Below, piece by piece: positions 43,773 to 53,167 of a DNA stretch of 64,000 bases. Position 1 is the stretch's first letter, and each line of letters begins with the position of its first letter. Location of the stretch: contig NZ_JASTLB010000001.1 of the NCBI RefSeq assembly GCF_030499535.1, positions 1,922,001 through 1,986,000 of the forward strand, given 5' to 3'. The stretch is from Streptomyces sp. TG1A-8 (GTDB lineage Bacteria > Actinomycetota > Actinomycetes > Streptomycetales > Streptomycetaceae). Position numbers and translations under genes: made by a program. The notes under the pieces are model-generated. The model was given only the letters and a program-made list of their open reading frames with translations. It was not told the DNA's origin and ran no database searches.

Positions 43773-46154
43773 TCATCGAGCCCTGGTGCGCAGTGCCGTG
43801 AACACATACGCGCACAGCAGTGCGGTCAACGACAACGCCATTGCCACGCCGAGGGGTTGGGCGACGATCCGGATCAGGGCGATCAGGTAGCGCTCTCCCC
43901 CGAAGGACCACTGCAGCAGCAACAGCTGCCGCATGCGCAGCGGGAGGCCGGCCGCCATGGGCACGGCCGGGCCGCGCAACGCCTCGTGCACGAGCGGGAC
44001 GATCACGACGGGCACGGCGAGGACGGTGGCGAGCCCCGCCGTGGTGGACCGGAACACCCCGGCCGCCAGGACGCCGACCCAGGCGCAGGCGACCACCAGT
44101 CCGAACCAGCTCGCGGTCAGGGCGAGCCAGTCCCCGGGAACCTGCGTCAGCTCCCGCCCGTAAACGAGGTAGAGCACTTCGGCGTCGCAGCCCACGGTGA
44201 GGAAGGCCAGCGTCACGGCAGTGACTGCGGCGACGAGGAGTTTGGCGGTGAGCAACCCCAGCCGGCGGGGCACGGTGCCGCCGTCCGCCGCCAGCGCGGG
44301 ATGGCGGAACTCGTCCCCGAAGGCGAGCGCGCCGAGCAGCCCGGCCGCGAGCGCCGCGGGCGGCAGGGGCACCTGGCGCGGCCAGGCGGCGAACAGCCGC
44401 GCCTGCGGAGTGTGACCGAGCCGGGCCAGGAGGACGGCGGTGAGGGCGGACACCATCAGCGCGGCCCCGCAGGTGAGGAAACCGGTGGCGATTCCGGTGG
44501 CGCGCCTGAGTTCGTAGCGCAGGGGGCGGAGGGGACGGGGGGCGGGGCGGACGGAGATGGGGGGCGGGAGGGGGGACAGGAGGTCGAGGACGGGCACTTC
44601 GCCGGTGCGCGGCGGGTCGCCGGCCCGCGACCGGCCGGCGTCGGCAGCGCGCACGCCCGGGCTGCGGGCTCCGGGGACGGACGTTCCGGATGCCGGCGCG
44701 TCGACGGCGGTGCCCGTGGCGGGAGGCGGGGGGACGGCGGTCCCGGCCGTCGTGGCGGACGCGTCGGACGTCGTGCCGGCCACCGTCGCCCCGGCGCCGG
44801 GAGCGATGGCACCGCAGACGTCCTCCGACCCGGCCGCGGAGGCGGGGCCGGGTGCCGCTGTCCCGCCGGTCGGGACATCGGCGGTGGTCTCGGGCCGACC
44901 CTGCACGGCAGGGGAGCGCGGTGCTTCCCGGGGCCTTTCCCCCTGCGCAGTCGGCTCGGCACCGGGGCCGCGCCGCTCCGTCCGGCCCGACTCCCTCCCC
45001 TGCCCCTGCTCAACAGGTGTCCAGCCGAGCACGGTCTCCGTCCGGCACGCCGAGCGCACGGCTGCCGCCTGCTCGCGCCCAGTACCCTGTTCCGACGTCG
45101 CGGAGCCCGCCCCGGCCCGCACCCGCCAGTCCGGAGCGGGGACGGAGGTGACGTGCACCCACCTGTCCGGCACGGAGTCGGGCACGGCCCGCTCCCCGGC
45201 CGGCACGGCCCGCTCCCGACCGATCGCCGGCGCCCGGCCGGCCGGACCGGCTCCGCCCCCGGGTGCCGCCCCCGCGCCCGGCCCAGTGTCCCCCACCTCG
45301 TCGGCGAGTTGGTGGACGAGGATGCCGTGCCGGAAGGCGACCTCGCCGATCTCGGCGGTCGTGCTCCCGTACACCGACAGGCGGTTGCCGCCCTCCGGTA
45401 CGACCTCCACGGAGCGCCGGGCGGTGCGGGCCTCCTTGGTGAGCAGGGCCGCGAGACGGGCGGCGTGGGGGCTGCGGACGGCCACACGCGGACGCAGCCG
45501 CGTGCGGGCGAACTCCCCGGCCTCCTGGTCGGCGACGAGCCGGCCGCCGTCGAGGGTGACGACCCGATCGGCCGCGCGGGCGGCCTCCTTGGGGTCGGCC
45601 GTGGTGTAGAGCACCGTGCCGCCCTGGGAGGCGTGTGCCCGCAGCATGCCGTGCAGCCAGCGCTCCTCCCGGACGGAGAGACCGTCGGTCGGTTCGTCCA
45701 GGACGAGCGTGTGCGGGTCGGGCAGCAGTGCGCAGGCCAGTCCCAGCCGGCGGTCCATGCCGCGTGACAGCGTGTCCAGGCGTTCCTCGCGCAGGCTGAC
45801 GAGGCCGGTCACTTCGAGGACCTCGTCCGCGCGCCGGACGGGGACTCCCGCCGCCGCGCACAGCATGCGCAGGTGGCCGCGGACCGAGCGGGCCGGGTGC
45901 CCGGGTACGTCACCGAGGAGGGTTCCGACCTCCCGTGACGGATGGGCGATCCGGTGCAGGGGGCGGCCTCTGAAGTAGGTGATGCCGCGCCCCGGCCGGA
46001 GTTCGAGCATCAGCCCGAGCACCGTCGTCTTGCCCGCGCCCGTCACTCCGAGGAGCGCGGTGACATGGCCGGTCCGCGCCGCGAAGGAGACGTCGTCGAC
46101 GGCGGGCGGGCGCGCCTTGCGGGTGTTGCTGGTCAGTCCGAAGGCCTCGATCAC
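43773..46154 (-). CDS. ABC transporter ATPase-permease fusion with long disordered linker
   Basis: 793 residues. The N-terminal ABC ATPase (about 1-225) has Walker A GVTGAGKTTVLG, signature LSRGMDRRLGLACALL and Walker B TLVLDEPTDGL, with an accessory domain to about 285. Then comes a stretch of about 240 residues rich in Pro, Ala, Gly, Thr and Arg with no fold visible (about 285-525), and a C-terminal membrane part (about 545-793) with six helices. The ATPase comes first and the membrane part last, the reverse of most fused exporters. The start is probably the GTG at 46154; the ribosome site is weak. Function is unknown. Confidence 0.82.
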   Translation of the reverse strand: MIEAFGLTSNTRKARPPAVDDVSFAARTGHVTALLGVTGAGKTTVLGLMLELRPGRGITYFRGRPLHRIAHPSREVGTLLGDVPGHPARSVRGHLRMLCAAAGVPVRRADEVLEVTGLVSLREERLDTLSRGMDRRLGLACALLPDPHTLVLDEPTDGLSVREERWLHGMLRAHASQGGTVLYTTADPKEAARAADRVVTLDGGRLVADQEAGEFARTRLRPRVAVRSPHAARLAALLTKEARTARRSVEVVPEGGNRLSVYGSTTAEIGEVAFRHGILVHQLADEVGDTGPGAGAAPGGGAGPAGRAPAIGRERAVPAGERAVPDSVPDRWVHVTSVPAPDWRVRAGAGSATSEQGTGREQAAAVRSACRTETVLGWTPVEQGQGRESGRTERRGPGAEPTAQGERPREAPRSPAVQGRPETTADVPTGGTAAPGPASAAGSEDVCGAIAPGAGATVAGTTSDASATTAGTAVPPPPATGTAVDAPASGTSVPGARSPGVRAADAGRSRAGDPPRTGEVPVLDLLSPLPPPISVRPAPRPLRPLRYELRRATGIATGFLTCGAALMVSALTAVLLARLGHTPQARLFAAWPRQVPLPPAALAAGLLGALAFGDEFRHPALAADGGTVPRRLGLLTAKLLVAAVTAVTLAFLTVGCDAEVLYLVYGRELTQVPGDWLALTASWFGLVVACAWVGVLAAGVFRSTTAGLATVLAVPVVIVPLVHEALRGPAVPMAAGLPLRMRQLLLLQWSFGGERYLIALIRIVAQPLGVAMALSLTALLCAYVFTALRTRAR

Positions 46155-46321
46155 CTGCAGCAAGATAGCGCGCGATGTCGCCTTTCTTCGGGTATAAGCC
46201 GTTTCGCCTCTCCGGTGGTGCACCGGTCCGGCCGCTCCCCGTCCTCCATTCGACGCAGGGGGACCGGCGGACCGGGCCTCGGCACGGGCCCGCACCAGGA
46301 CCTCGCAGCCCGGATCGCGCG

Positions 46322-47080
46322 TCAGACCTCGGGCCGGAGCATCGGGGGGTTGAGCAGAGTGGCGCCGCCGGCCCGGAAGAGCTGGGCGGGCCTGCCCCCC
46401 TGACGGGTGGTGGTACCGCCCGCCGGGACGAGGAACCCGGGCGTGCCGGTCACCTTGCGGTGGAAGTTGCGCGGGTCGAGGGCCACACCCCACACCGCCT
46501 CGTAGACCCGGCGCAACTCCCCGACGGTGAACTCGGGCGGGCAGAACGCGGTGGCCAGGGACGAGTACTCGATCTTGGAACGGGCTCGTTCGACGCCGTC
46601 GGCGAGGATCCGGGAGTGGTCGAAGGCGAGGGGCGCCACAGGTTCACCGTCACGGCCGCAACCGCCCTGTTGGAGCAGTTCCTCGACAGGTGCCCAGCGT
46701 GCGTTGCTCGCGTCGCCGCCCGCCCGGGGGGCGGGCAGGTCGGGGGCGAGCGCGAGGTGCGCGACACTGACGACCCGCATCCGCGGGTCCCGCTCCGGGT
46801 CGCCGTAGGTGGCGAGCTGTTCCAGGTGCGCGCCGTTGCCCTGGGCCGGGGCGGACGGGTCGTGCGCGCACAGTCCGGTCTCCTCGGCCAGCTCTCGAGC
46901 CGCCGCCTGGGAGAGGTCCTCGTCGGCCCGCACGAAGCCGCCGGGCAGCGCCCAGCGTCCCTGGAACGGCGGCTCGCCCCTGCGGACCGCCAGCGCGCAC
47001 AGGGAGTGACGGCGCACGGTCAGCACGACCAGGTCCACGGTGACGGCGAAAGGCGGAAAGGCTGACGGGTCGTAGGGCAT
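46322..47080 (-). CDS. NrtR-type Nudix transcriptional regulator
   Basis: 252 residues. The Nudix box is perfect in form ([23 protein letters not shown], about 51-73), followed by a C-terminal winged helix that opens [27 protein letters not shown]. This layout is typical of NrtR, which senses ADP-ribose-like ligands and represses NAD-synthesis genes. The Nudix consensus residues are intact, so enzyme activity is possible. The ATG at 47080 fits the conserved [21 protein letters not shown] start, although its ribosome site is distant. A dyad sits just upstream. Confidence 0.86.
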   Translation of the reverse strand: MPYDPSAFPPFAVTVDLVVLTVRRHSLCALAVRRGEPPFQGRWALPGGFVRADEDLSQAAARELAEETGLCAHDPSAPAQGNGAHLEQLATYGDPERDPRMRVVSVAHLALAPDLPAPRAGGDASNARWAPVEELLQQGGCGRDGEPVAPLAFDHSRILADGVERARSKIEYSSLATAFCPPEFTVGELRRVYEAVWGVALDPRNFHRKVTGTPGFLVPAGGTTTRQGGRPAQLFRAGGATLLNPPMLRPEV

Positions 47081-47090
47081 GGGGCGATCA

Positions 47091-47110
47091 TAGTCGTCTC
47101 CTTGACGATA
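47091..47110. promoter_or_regulatory. Possible NrtR self-operator
   Basis: TAGTCGTCTCCTTGACGATA contains TCGTC and GACGA as an inverted repeat with a five-base spacer, extended by TA at both ends. It lies ten bases before the start, where a repressor would block transcription or translation. Confidence 0.4.
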
Positions 47111-47302
47111 AACACTTCCTTCTCCGGTCACACCAGTGGCGGTTCTGCTTCGCCCGGTATGGGGGTGCGGGGCCGCTCGCCCGGCTCGCGCCGTGAGCGG
47201 TCATACGAGGTCAGGCAGGGGGTACGGCTTCCGCGCCCCGCGGTCGCCGCCCCTCGCCCCACCCCACCCCACCACCGTTCGACCGTCCTCTTCCACCCTC
47301 GT

Positions 47303-48862
47303 TCATCCGTTCCACCCGGTCTCGCGGCGTCCACCGTCCGCCGTCGTGCTACCGCTCGCAGCGCCGCCCGTACGAGCACGGGTGCCGGTGGGCCCGGCGC
47401 TGCCGGGACGTGAAGATCCAGCGGCCGGCGGCAGAGGGTGCGGACCGGCCGGCCGGCGCCGCCCGCCTTCGCCCCGGGACGGACGCGCGCCACCGCCGCC
47501 GTCCACCGGCCGCGTCCGGCGGCGGGGGTTCGCGCCCGGGGCCGGCGCGGTACCGCAGCCGTCCGTCCGGCCTCCTGCCGCCGCAGCGGCTACGGCCGAG
47601 GGTCCGGGCGCGGTGGTTTCCGAGGCCCCTTCCGAAACGGCTTCGGCTGCCGTTTCCGCTCCGTCAGCACCGTCCGGCCGCGCCCGCCCATCGCGTTCGG
47701 CGCGCAGGCACCTGCGGATCGACTCGGGGTCGAGTCCCTCGTTGCAGGCCTGGTGCAGCAGCCGGGCGAAGAGGTAGTCGGGGTCGGCGCCGAGCGCCAT
47801 CGCCAGGGCTTCCCGGGCCTCCAGTTCGTCGCCGGTCGACCAGGCGACCCAGCCCGCCAGCGTCAGCGGGGCGGCGGCGTGTTCTCCGTACGGTCCGACG
47901 CAGCGGCGGGCCAGCGCGCGCCACAGCCGCAGGGCCGGACCCGCTTCGTCGCCCTCCATCCACGCGGCTGCCCGGTCGCGCGTCGTGCGGTCCTGGAGTC
48001 CGAGGACGAGCGCCGCCGCCTCGTCGTGCGTGAGCAGGCCGTCGTCGCGGACGTCCGCCGGGTGCGCGCCGGACACCGGTGGGGCGGCGGCGAACCGGTG
48101 CATGATCCGCTCGGCGAGGTCGAGGGTCTCCTCCGCCACCGCCGCGCGGGCCGTGTCGTCCAGGAGGCGGGGCACCAGGGACGCGCCTGCCGCGTCCAGC
48201 GCGATCTCCTGCTCCAGGGCGGCGGTCGTCTCCCGGGGCAGCAGCCTGGCCCGCAGCTCACGCAGTGTGCCGCGCACCTGGATGCCCGCGTAGGTGGCCG
48301 CGGCGGCCAGGACCGAGGTGCCGGGCAGGCCCATCGGCGATCCGTCCTCGGGGCAGCACCCCTCGGTCGGACAGCAGTACGACCAGAACCGGCCGTCCGA
48401 GATGCACAACGCCTCGACCACCGGCACGTCCAGGGTGCCGCACTGGGTGCGCAACAGGTGGACGAGCGGCTGGAGCCGGTGCCTGACGTCCCGGCCCGTC
48501 TCGCCGGGGCCCGGTTCCTGGCAGACGTAGGCGACCATCTGCTCGGGCCGGGTGCCGCGCCGCTCACTGCCGGCCACCAGGCCGTGGGTCAGCTGCCGCG
48601 CGGCCGCCTCCCAGTCGTCCTCGCTGGCGGGGATGGCCAGCCGGGCGCGGCCGCCGAACCGGCCGCGGCCCTCCCGGTCGTGGAGGGCGACCAGCACGAC
48701 GCTGTCCTCGGGGCGGTAGCCGAGCAGGTAGGGCAGGGCGTCGGCCAGTTCGGCCGGGGTGCGCAGGGTCACCTGCGCCTCGTAGGCGGACCCGTGCGGT
48801 GATTCACGCCCCGCGGTGTCGCCGTTTTCGATGGGTCCGGTCGTTTCGCCGTGATTCGTCAT
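47303..48862 (-). CDS. DUF4192 family protein
   Basis: 519 residues of unknown function, conserved in Streptomyces near recQ. The DUF4192 core (about 25-370) has VTLRTPAELADALPYLLGYRPEDSVVLVALHDREGRGRFGGRARLAI near the start and a cysteine cluster (SYCCPTEGCCPEDG, about 165). After about residue 385 the protein becomes an Arg/Gly/Pro/Ala-rich tail with no visible fold. The ATG at 48862 is the start; no strong ribosome site is present. It is divergent from recQ. Confidence 0.83.
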   Translation of the reverse strand: MTNHGETTGPIENGDTAGRESPHGSAYEAQVTLRTPAELADALPYLLGYRPEDSVVLVALHDREGRGRFGGRARLAIPASEDDWEAAARQLTHGLVAGSERRGTRPEQMVAYVCQEPGPGETGRDVRHRLQPLVHLLRTQCGTLDVPVVEALCISDGRFWSYCCPTEGCCPEDGSPMGLPGTSVLAAAATYAGIQVRGTLRELRARLLPRETTAALEQEIALDAAGASLVPRLLDDTARAAVAEETLDLAERIMHRFAAAPPVSGAHPADVRDDGLLTHDEAAALVLGLQDRTTRDRAAAWMEGDEAGPALRLWRALARRCVGPYGEHAAAPLTLAGWVAWSTGDELEAREALAMALGADPDYLFARLLHQACNEGLDPESIRRCLRAERDGRARPDGADGAETAAEAVSEGASETTAPGPSAVAAAAAGGRTDGCGTAPAPGANPRRRTRPVDGGGGARPSRGEGGRRRPAGPHPLPPAAGSSRPGSAGPTGTRARTGGAASGSTTADGGRRETGWNG

Positions 48863-49025
48863 GTGCAGACGATCTCGCGGATCGCGAGGTTCCGCTTGAG
48901 CCTGTGGACAACTCGAATCAGGGACACGACAAGATCGACACCGGCGTCCACGGGGAGCCCCTGTGATCACCGGCCGGCGGCGCCGGACTCGCCCGGTTGT
49001 CAGTCCCGTCCTGTTGTATGGGCAC

Positions 49026-51191
49026 ATGGAACACACGAGCAACGCGGACCTCCGGGCAGAGGCCGACACCGTCCTCGCCCGGCTCGTCGGGGACGCCACC
49101 GGCGCGGCCCGGCTGCGCGAGGACCAGTGGAGGGCGATCGAGGCACTGGTCGCGGACCGGCGCCGGGCCCTGGTCGTGCAGCGCACGGGGTGGGGCAAGT
49201 CCGCGGTGTACTTCGTGGCGACCTCACTGCTGCGGGCCGGGGGCAGCGGACCGACCGTGATCGTCTCGCCGCTGCTCGCGCTCATGCGGAACCAGGTCGA
49301 GGCCGCGGCCCGTGCCGGTATCCGCGCCCGCACCATCAACTCCTCCAACACCGAGGAGTGGGAGGCCGTCCAGGGCGAGATCGCGGCCGGCGAGGTCGAC
49401 GTGCTGCTGGTCAGCCCGGAGCGCTTGAACAACCCCGACTTCCGCGACCACGTCCTGCCTCGGCTCTCCTCGGCGACCGGACTGCTCGTCGTGGACGAGG
49501 CCCACTGCATCTCGGACTGGGGCCACGACTTCCGCCCGGACTACCGCCGTCTGCGCACCATGCTCGGCGACCTGCCGTCCGGCGTTCCCGTGCTGGCCAC
49601 CACCGCCACGGCCAACGCCCGCGTCACCGCCGACGTCGCCGAACAACTCGGCACCGGTGGCGCCTCGGACGCCCTCGTGCTGCGCGGCCCGCTGGACCGG
49701 GAGAGCCTGAGCCTCGGTGTGCTGCGGCTGCCGGACGCCGCGCACCGGATGGCCTGGCTCGCCGATCACCTCGACGACCTGCCGGGCTCGGGCATCGTCT
49801 ACACCCTCACCGTGGCGGCCGCCGAGGAGGTCACGGCCTTCCTGCGGCAGCGCGGCCACACCGTCGCCGCCTACACGGGCAAGACGGAGAACGCCGACCG
49901 GCAGCAGGCCGAGGACGACCTGCTCGCCAACCGGGTCAAGGCGCTGGTCGCCACCTCGGCGCTCGGCATGGGCTTCGACAAGCCGGACCTCGGCTTCGTG
50001 GTGCACCTCGGTTCGCCCTCCTCCCCCATCGCCTACTACCAGCAGGTCGGCCGCGCCGGCCGCGGCGTCGAGCACGCCGAGGTGCTCCTGCTGCCGGGCA
50101 GGGAGGACGAGGCGATCTGGGAGTACTTCGCGTCGCTCGCCTTCCCCTCCGAGGAGCTCGTGCGCCGCACCCTGGACGTCCTCGCCCGGGCGGACGGGCC
50201 CCTGTCGCTGCCCGCGCTGGAGCCCCTGGTGGAGCTGCGCCGTTCCCGGCTGGAAACCATGCTGAAGGTCCTCGACGTGGACGGCGCGGTGAAGCGGGTC
50301 AAGGGAGGCTGGCTCGCGACCGGGCAGCCGTGGTCGTACGACAGCGAGCGGTACGACTGGGTGGCCCGGCAGCGCAGGGCCGAGCAGCAGGCCATGCGCG
50401 AGTACGTGTCCACCACCGAGTGCCGGATGGAGTTCCTCCAGCACCGCCTCGACGACGAGGGTGCGAAGCCCTGCGGGCGCTGTGACAACTGCGCGGGGCC
50501 CCGCTTCACCGCCGACACGTCCACGGCGGCCCTGGACGCCGCACGGGTCGACCTGGGCCGGGCCGGCGTGGAGGTGGAGCCCCGCCGCATGTGGCCGACC
50601 GGTCTCCCGGCCATCGGCATCGAACTCAAGGGACGCATTCCGGCGGGCGAACAAGCCTCGTCCGGCCGGGCTCTGGGCCGCCTGTCGGACATCGGCTGGG
50701 GCAACCGGCTGCGACCCCTGTTCGCGCCCCAGGCACCGGACGCGCCCGTGCCGGACGACGTGGCGCGAGCCGTGGTGGACGTGCTGGCCGACTGGGCGAA
50801 GGGCCCCGGCGGCTGGGCCTCGGGTGCGCCCGATGCCCCGTCCCGGCCGGTGGGCGTGGTCACCGTCGCCTCGCGCACCAGGCCGGTGCTGATCCGCTCC
50901 CTGGGCGCGCGGATCGCCGAGATCGGCCGGCTTCCCCTGCTGGGTTCGGTGGAGTACTCCGCCGACGCGCCCCGGATGCCGCGCAGCAACAGCGCGCAGC
51001 GCCTCAAGGCGCTGGACGGAGCCCTGACCGTGCCGCCCGCGCTCGCCGCCGCGCTGGCCGGAACGCCGGGTCCGGTACTGCTCGTGGACGACTTCACGGA
51101 GACCGGCTGGACCCTCGCCGTGGCGGCACGTCTGCTCAGGAGGGCCGGGGCCCGCGGGGCGCTGCCCCTGGTCCTGGCCGTACAGGGCTGA
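49026..51191 (+). CDS. recQ: RecQ-family DNA helicase with C-terminal phosphoribosyltransferase-like domain
   Basis: 721 residues. The helicase core has Walker A TGWGKSAVYF (about 52), the DEAH box VVDEAHCISDWGHDFRPDYRRL (about 157) and motif VI QQVGRAGRG (about 340). The RecQ zinc region follows with a cysteine set ending CGRCDNC (about 486). Instead of an HRDC domain, the last 150 residues form a phosphoribosyltransferase-like unit: VGVVTVASRTRPVLIRSLGARIAEIG and the PRPP-loop signature VLLVDDFTETGWT (about 690). The ATG at 49026 is used; no clear ribosome site is present. Divergent from the DUF4192 gene. Confidence 0.87.
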   Translation: MEHTSNADLRAEADTVLARLVGDATGAARLREDQWRAIEALVADRRRALVVQRTGWGKSAVYFVATSLLRAGGSGPTVIVSPLLALMRNQVEAAARAGIRARTINSSNTEEWEAVQGEIAAGEVDVLLVSPERLNNPDFRDHVLPRLSSATGLLVVDEAHCISDWGHDFRPDYRRLRTMLGDLPSGVPVLATTATANARVTADVAEQLGTGGASDALVLRGPLDRESLSLGVLRLPDAAHRMAWLADHLDDLPGSGIVYTLTVAAAEEVTAFLRQRGHTVAAYTGKTENADRQQAEDDLLANRVKALVATSALGMGFDKPDLGFVVHLGSPSSPIAYYQQVGRAGRGVEHAEVLLLPGREDEAIWEYFASLAFPSEELVRRTLDVLARADGPLSLPALEPLVELRRSRLETMLKVLDVDGAVKRVKGGWLATGQPWSYDSERYDWVARQRRAEQQAMREYVSTTECRMEFLQHRLDDEGAKPCGRCDNCAGPRFTADTSTAALDAARVDLGRAGVEVEPRRMWPTGLPAIGIELKGRIPAGEQASSGRALGRLSDIGWGNRLRPLFAPQAPDAPVPDDVARAVVDVLADWAKGPGGWASGAPDAPSRPVGVVTVASRTRPVLIRSLGARIAEIGRLPLLGSVEYSADAPRMPRSNSAQRLKALDGALTVPPALAAALAGTPGPVLLVDDFTETGWTLAVAARLLRRAGARGALPLVLAVQG

Positions 51192-51219
51192 CCACCCGCC
51201 GCGCCCGGCGCACCAACAC

Positions 51220-51249
51220 CGGCCGCGGGGCACCAACGCACCGCGGCCG
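51220..51249 (+). terminator. Candidate recQ terminator
   Basis: Nine-base inverted repeat CGGCCGCGG (51220-51228) and CCGCGGCCG (51241-51249), loop 12 bases, 28 bases beyond the recQ stop. Confidence 0.5.
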
Positions 51250-51473
51250 TTCCGCGGAATCACGGGTGGCTCCTGTGGGTAGGGATATAAGCCACGGACC
51301 GCCACACAACAGTCGGCGGTTCCAATTGCTCGTTGCCGCATCCAAGTTCGGCAGGAAGAATTGAGGTCCGCTCCCCGCACGGCTTGCCCATGATCCGGTA
51401 GGACTCCGCTGCGGTGCGCGCTCCCCGAATCCGACCTCGCCCGCAGTGTGGGCGCGTAGCCGAAGGGAGGAAC

Positions 51474-52091
51474 GTGACCTTCGGATTCGCCTCGTCCTCG
51501 GCGTCGTTGTCGTCCTCCGCGTCCGCCGCTTCCGCCAGTCGCCTGCTCGAGCCCGCGGAGTGGGCCGCCGCCGGCATCCCCCTGCTGCGCAATCCGCGCG
51601 AGGTCGTCAGTGGGCTGCACACCCGCCATCGTCCGGGGCCGTCCACCGCAATCGTGGCGGTCCTCGATCCGGACGAGCGGCTGCGCGCGAGTGCCTCGTT
51701 CGTCCGCCGTCCCGCGTCGGCCGACGGCTGGATGTTCCGCAACGCGCTGCTCGCGCAGTTGCGCCGGGTCATCCCGCACGACCTGCGCCGTCGCACGCCG
51801 GTGCGTACCGCCGTGCTGCTCTACTGCCGTGAGGGCGATGCCCGCTGGACCGAGGAGGACGGCGCCTGGATGTGGGGGCTGCGCGATGCCTGCACCCTGC
51901 ACGGGCTGCGCTGCGGGGCGTACATCACGCTGACCCGTGACGGCTGGCAGGTGCTCGGCGAGGGACGCGGCGGACGCCGCCCGAACGCCCACTCGGAGCC
52001 GGAACCCTTCGCCCTGTCCGAGACCCCGGCCCTGCCCCCGCGCACCGGCGGCCCGGTCTCCGAGGTGCTGCGCCGCGCCGCTGCCCGCTGA
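51474..52091 (+). CDS. Conserved hypothetical protein
   Basis: 205 residues, not recognised as a known enzyme. After a Ser/Ala-rich start (VTFGFASSSASLSSSASAASASR), a compact alpha/beta core (about 40-165) contains STAIVAVLDPDERLRASASF and RRRTPVRTAVLLYCREGD. The tail is Pro-rich. The start is the GTG at 51474 with GGGAGG before it. No membrane segment. It is conserved near hrdB in Streptomyces. Confidence 0.7.
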   Translation: MTFGFASSSASLSSSASAASASRLLEPAEWAAAGIPLLRNPREVVSGLHTRHRPGPSTAIVAVLDPDERLRASASFVRRPASADGWMFRNALLAQLRRVIPHDLRRRTPVRTAVLLYCREGDARWTEEDGAWMWGLRDACTLHGLRCGAYITLTRDGWQVLGEGRGGRRPNAHSEPEPFALSETPALPPRTGGPVSEVLRRAAAR

Positions 52092-52248
52092 AGCGAGGCC
52101 CGCACCGGCCTCCGTCGCGAAACGCGCACGGGGCGACGCCGGCCGTCCGCGCGGCAGCCCCGTGCGGAGTCCTGCGCCGCCCCGCGACCCGGCCACGACG
52201 GCACCGCGGTGACGCGGGCGCCTCCGCTGCGGCGGCGGACGGTGCCTC

Positions 52249-52305
52249 CCGCCCCGGGACCCGTCCCGCGCGCCCGTACGACGCGCTGCACGGGTCCCGG
52301 GGCGG
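52249..52305. terminator. Strong intergenic hairpin 1
   Basis: Sixteen-base perfect inverted repeat: 52249-52264 pairs with 52290-52305 (CCGCCCCGGGACCCGT and its complement), loop 25 bases. It lies between two convergent genes ending at 52091 and 52467. Confidence 0.6.
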
Positions 52306-52313
52306 ACCCGGCC

Positions 52314-52356
52314 CGCGGTCGGTCCGCCCCGATGCCCGCGATGCGGACCGACCGCG
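52314..52356. terminator. Strong intergenic hairpin 2
   Basis: Fourteen-base perfect inverted repeat, CGCGGTCGGTCCGC at 52314-52327 and its complement at 52343-52356, loop 15 bases. It lies directly after hairpin 1; together they probably serve as a two-way terminator. Confidence 0.6.
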
Positions 52357-52466
52357 GGCGGGACGGCCGCCACCGGTCGTCCGGCCGTGGTGAAGGCCGC
52401 ACCGCGCCGATGCCCAGGCGGGGCGCTCCCCGCGTCGCCCCGTGCGCGCAGGCGACGCGGGTGGTT

Positions 52467-53120
52467 TCAGACGCCCGTGCCCAGCACCGCGTTGGTCTGC
52501 TGCGGGTCGCCGCAGACGATCAGCAGGGCACCGGCCCGGGCGCGGGCCAGCGGCAGGGCGGTGGCGGCAGCGGAGGCGGGGCCCCCGTTGACGGCCACGA
52601 CGACCACCGGACGGGTCGCGGCACGGGAGAGGGCGGCGGCGTCCGCGTAGAAGACGTCGTCACCGGTGTCGTGCTGCGCCCAGTAGGAGGCTTCGCCGAA
52701 GGACAGCTCGTGTTCGGCCCACGGGTGCTGGGCACCGGTGGTGACCACCAGCACGTCCCCGGGGGCGCGGCCCGAGTCCAGGAGCAGGTCCACGGCCTCC
52801 TCGGCGGCGTCGAGCGCACCCTCGGCCGAAGCCGGGACCAGCTGGATCTGGGGGGCCGCCACAGGGACGGCGGGAGCGGCCGGGCCCGCGGGGCCCGGCT
52901 TGGCCGGAACCACGTCACGCGGCGTGCGCTGCACCGGCGGCGCGGGCCGCGGGGGGCCGGGTCGACCGGGGCGGGCCGGAGCCGCGGGGCGGGGGCCGGG
53001 TACGGGGCGAGGGGTCGGCGCGGTACGGCCACTGGCCGGGGTGGCGCGGGGACCCTGGGCACTCTCGTGAATCTGAGGCTCCTCGGGAATGAGAGGCATG
53101 GGTTGATATCTATCAAACAT
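52467..53120 (-). CDS. Conserved hypothetical protein with Pro/Ala-rich N-terminus
   Basis: 217 residues. The first 90 are Pro, Ala and Arg rich and probably unfolded; the rest (about 90-217) is an alpha/beta domain with LDAAEEAVDLLLDSGRAPGDVLVVTTGAQHPW and VFYADAAALSRAATRPVVVVAVNGG, ending LLIVCGDPQQTNAVLGTGV. Parts recall the C-terminal region of superfamily I helicases, but no ATPase motif is present, so this is weak. ATG 53120 is used; ATG 53099 is an alternative. It lies 47 bases after rnhB and may share its mRNA. Confidence 0.68.
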   Translation of the reverse strand: MFDRYQPMPLIPEEPQIHESAQGPRATPASGRTAPTPRPVPGPRPAAPARPGRPGPPRPAPPVQRTPRDVVPAKPGPAGPAAPAVPVAAPQIQLVPASAEGALDAAEEAVDLLLDSGRAPGDVLVVTTGAQHPWAEHELSFGEASYWAQHDTGDDVFYADAAALSRAATRPVVVVAVNGGPASAAATALPLARARAGALLIVCGDPQQTNAVLGTGV

Positions 53121-53167
53121 TGGTGCGGTATGGATGGCCGGGCGGCACATCAGTGCGAGCGGAACCG

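Noticed and set aside
49224..52373. A frame of over 1000 codons opposite recQ.
   Set aside because: Antisense shadow of recQ and the next gene; low complexity and no motif.
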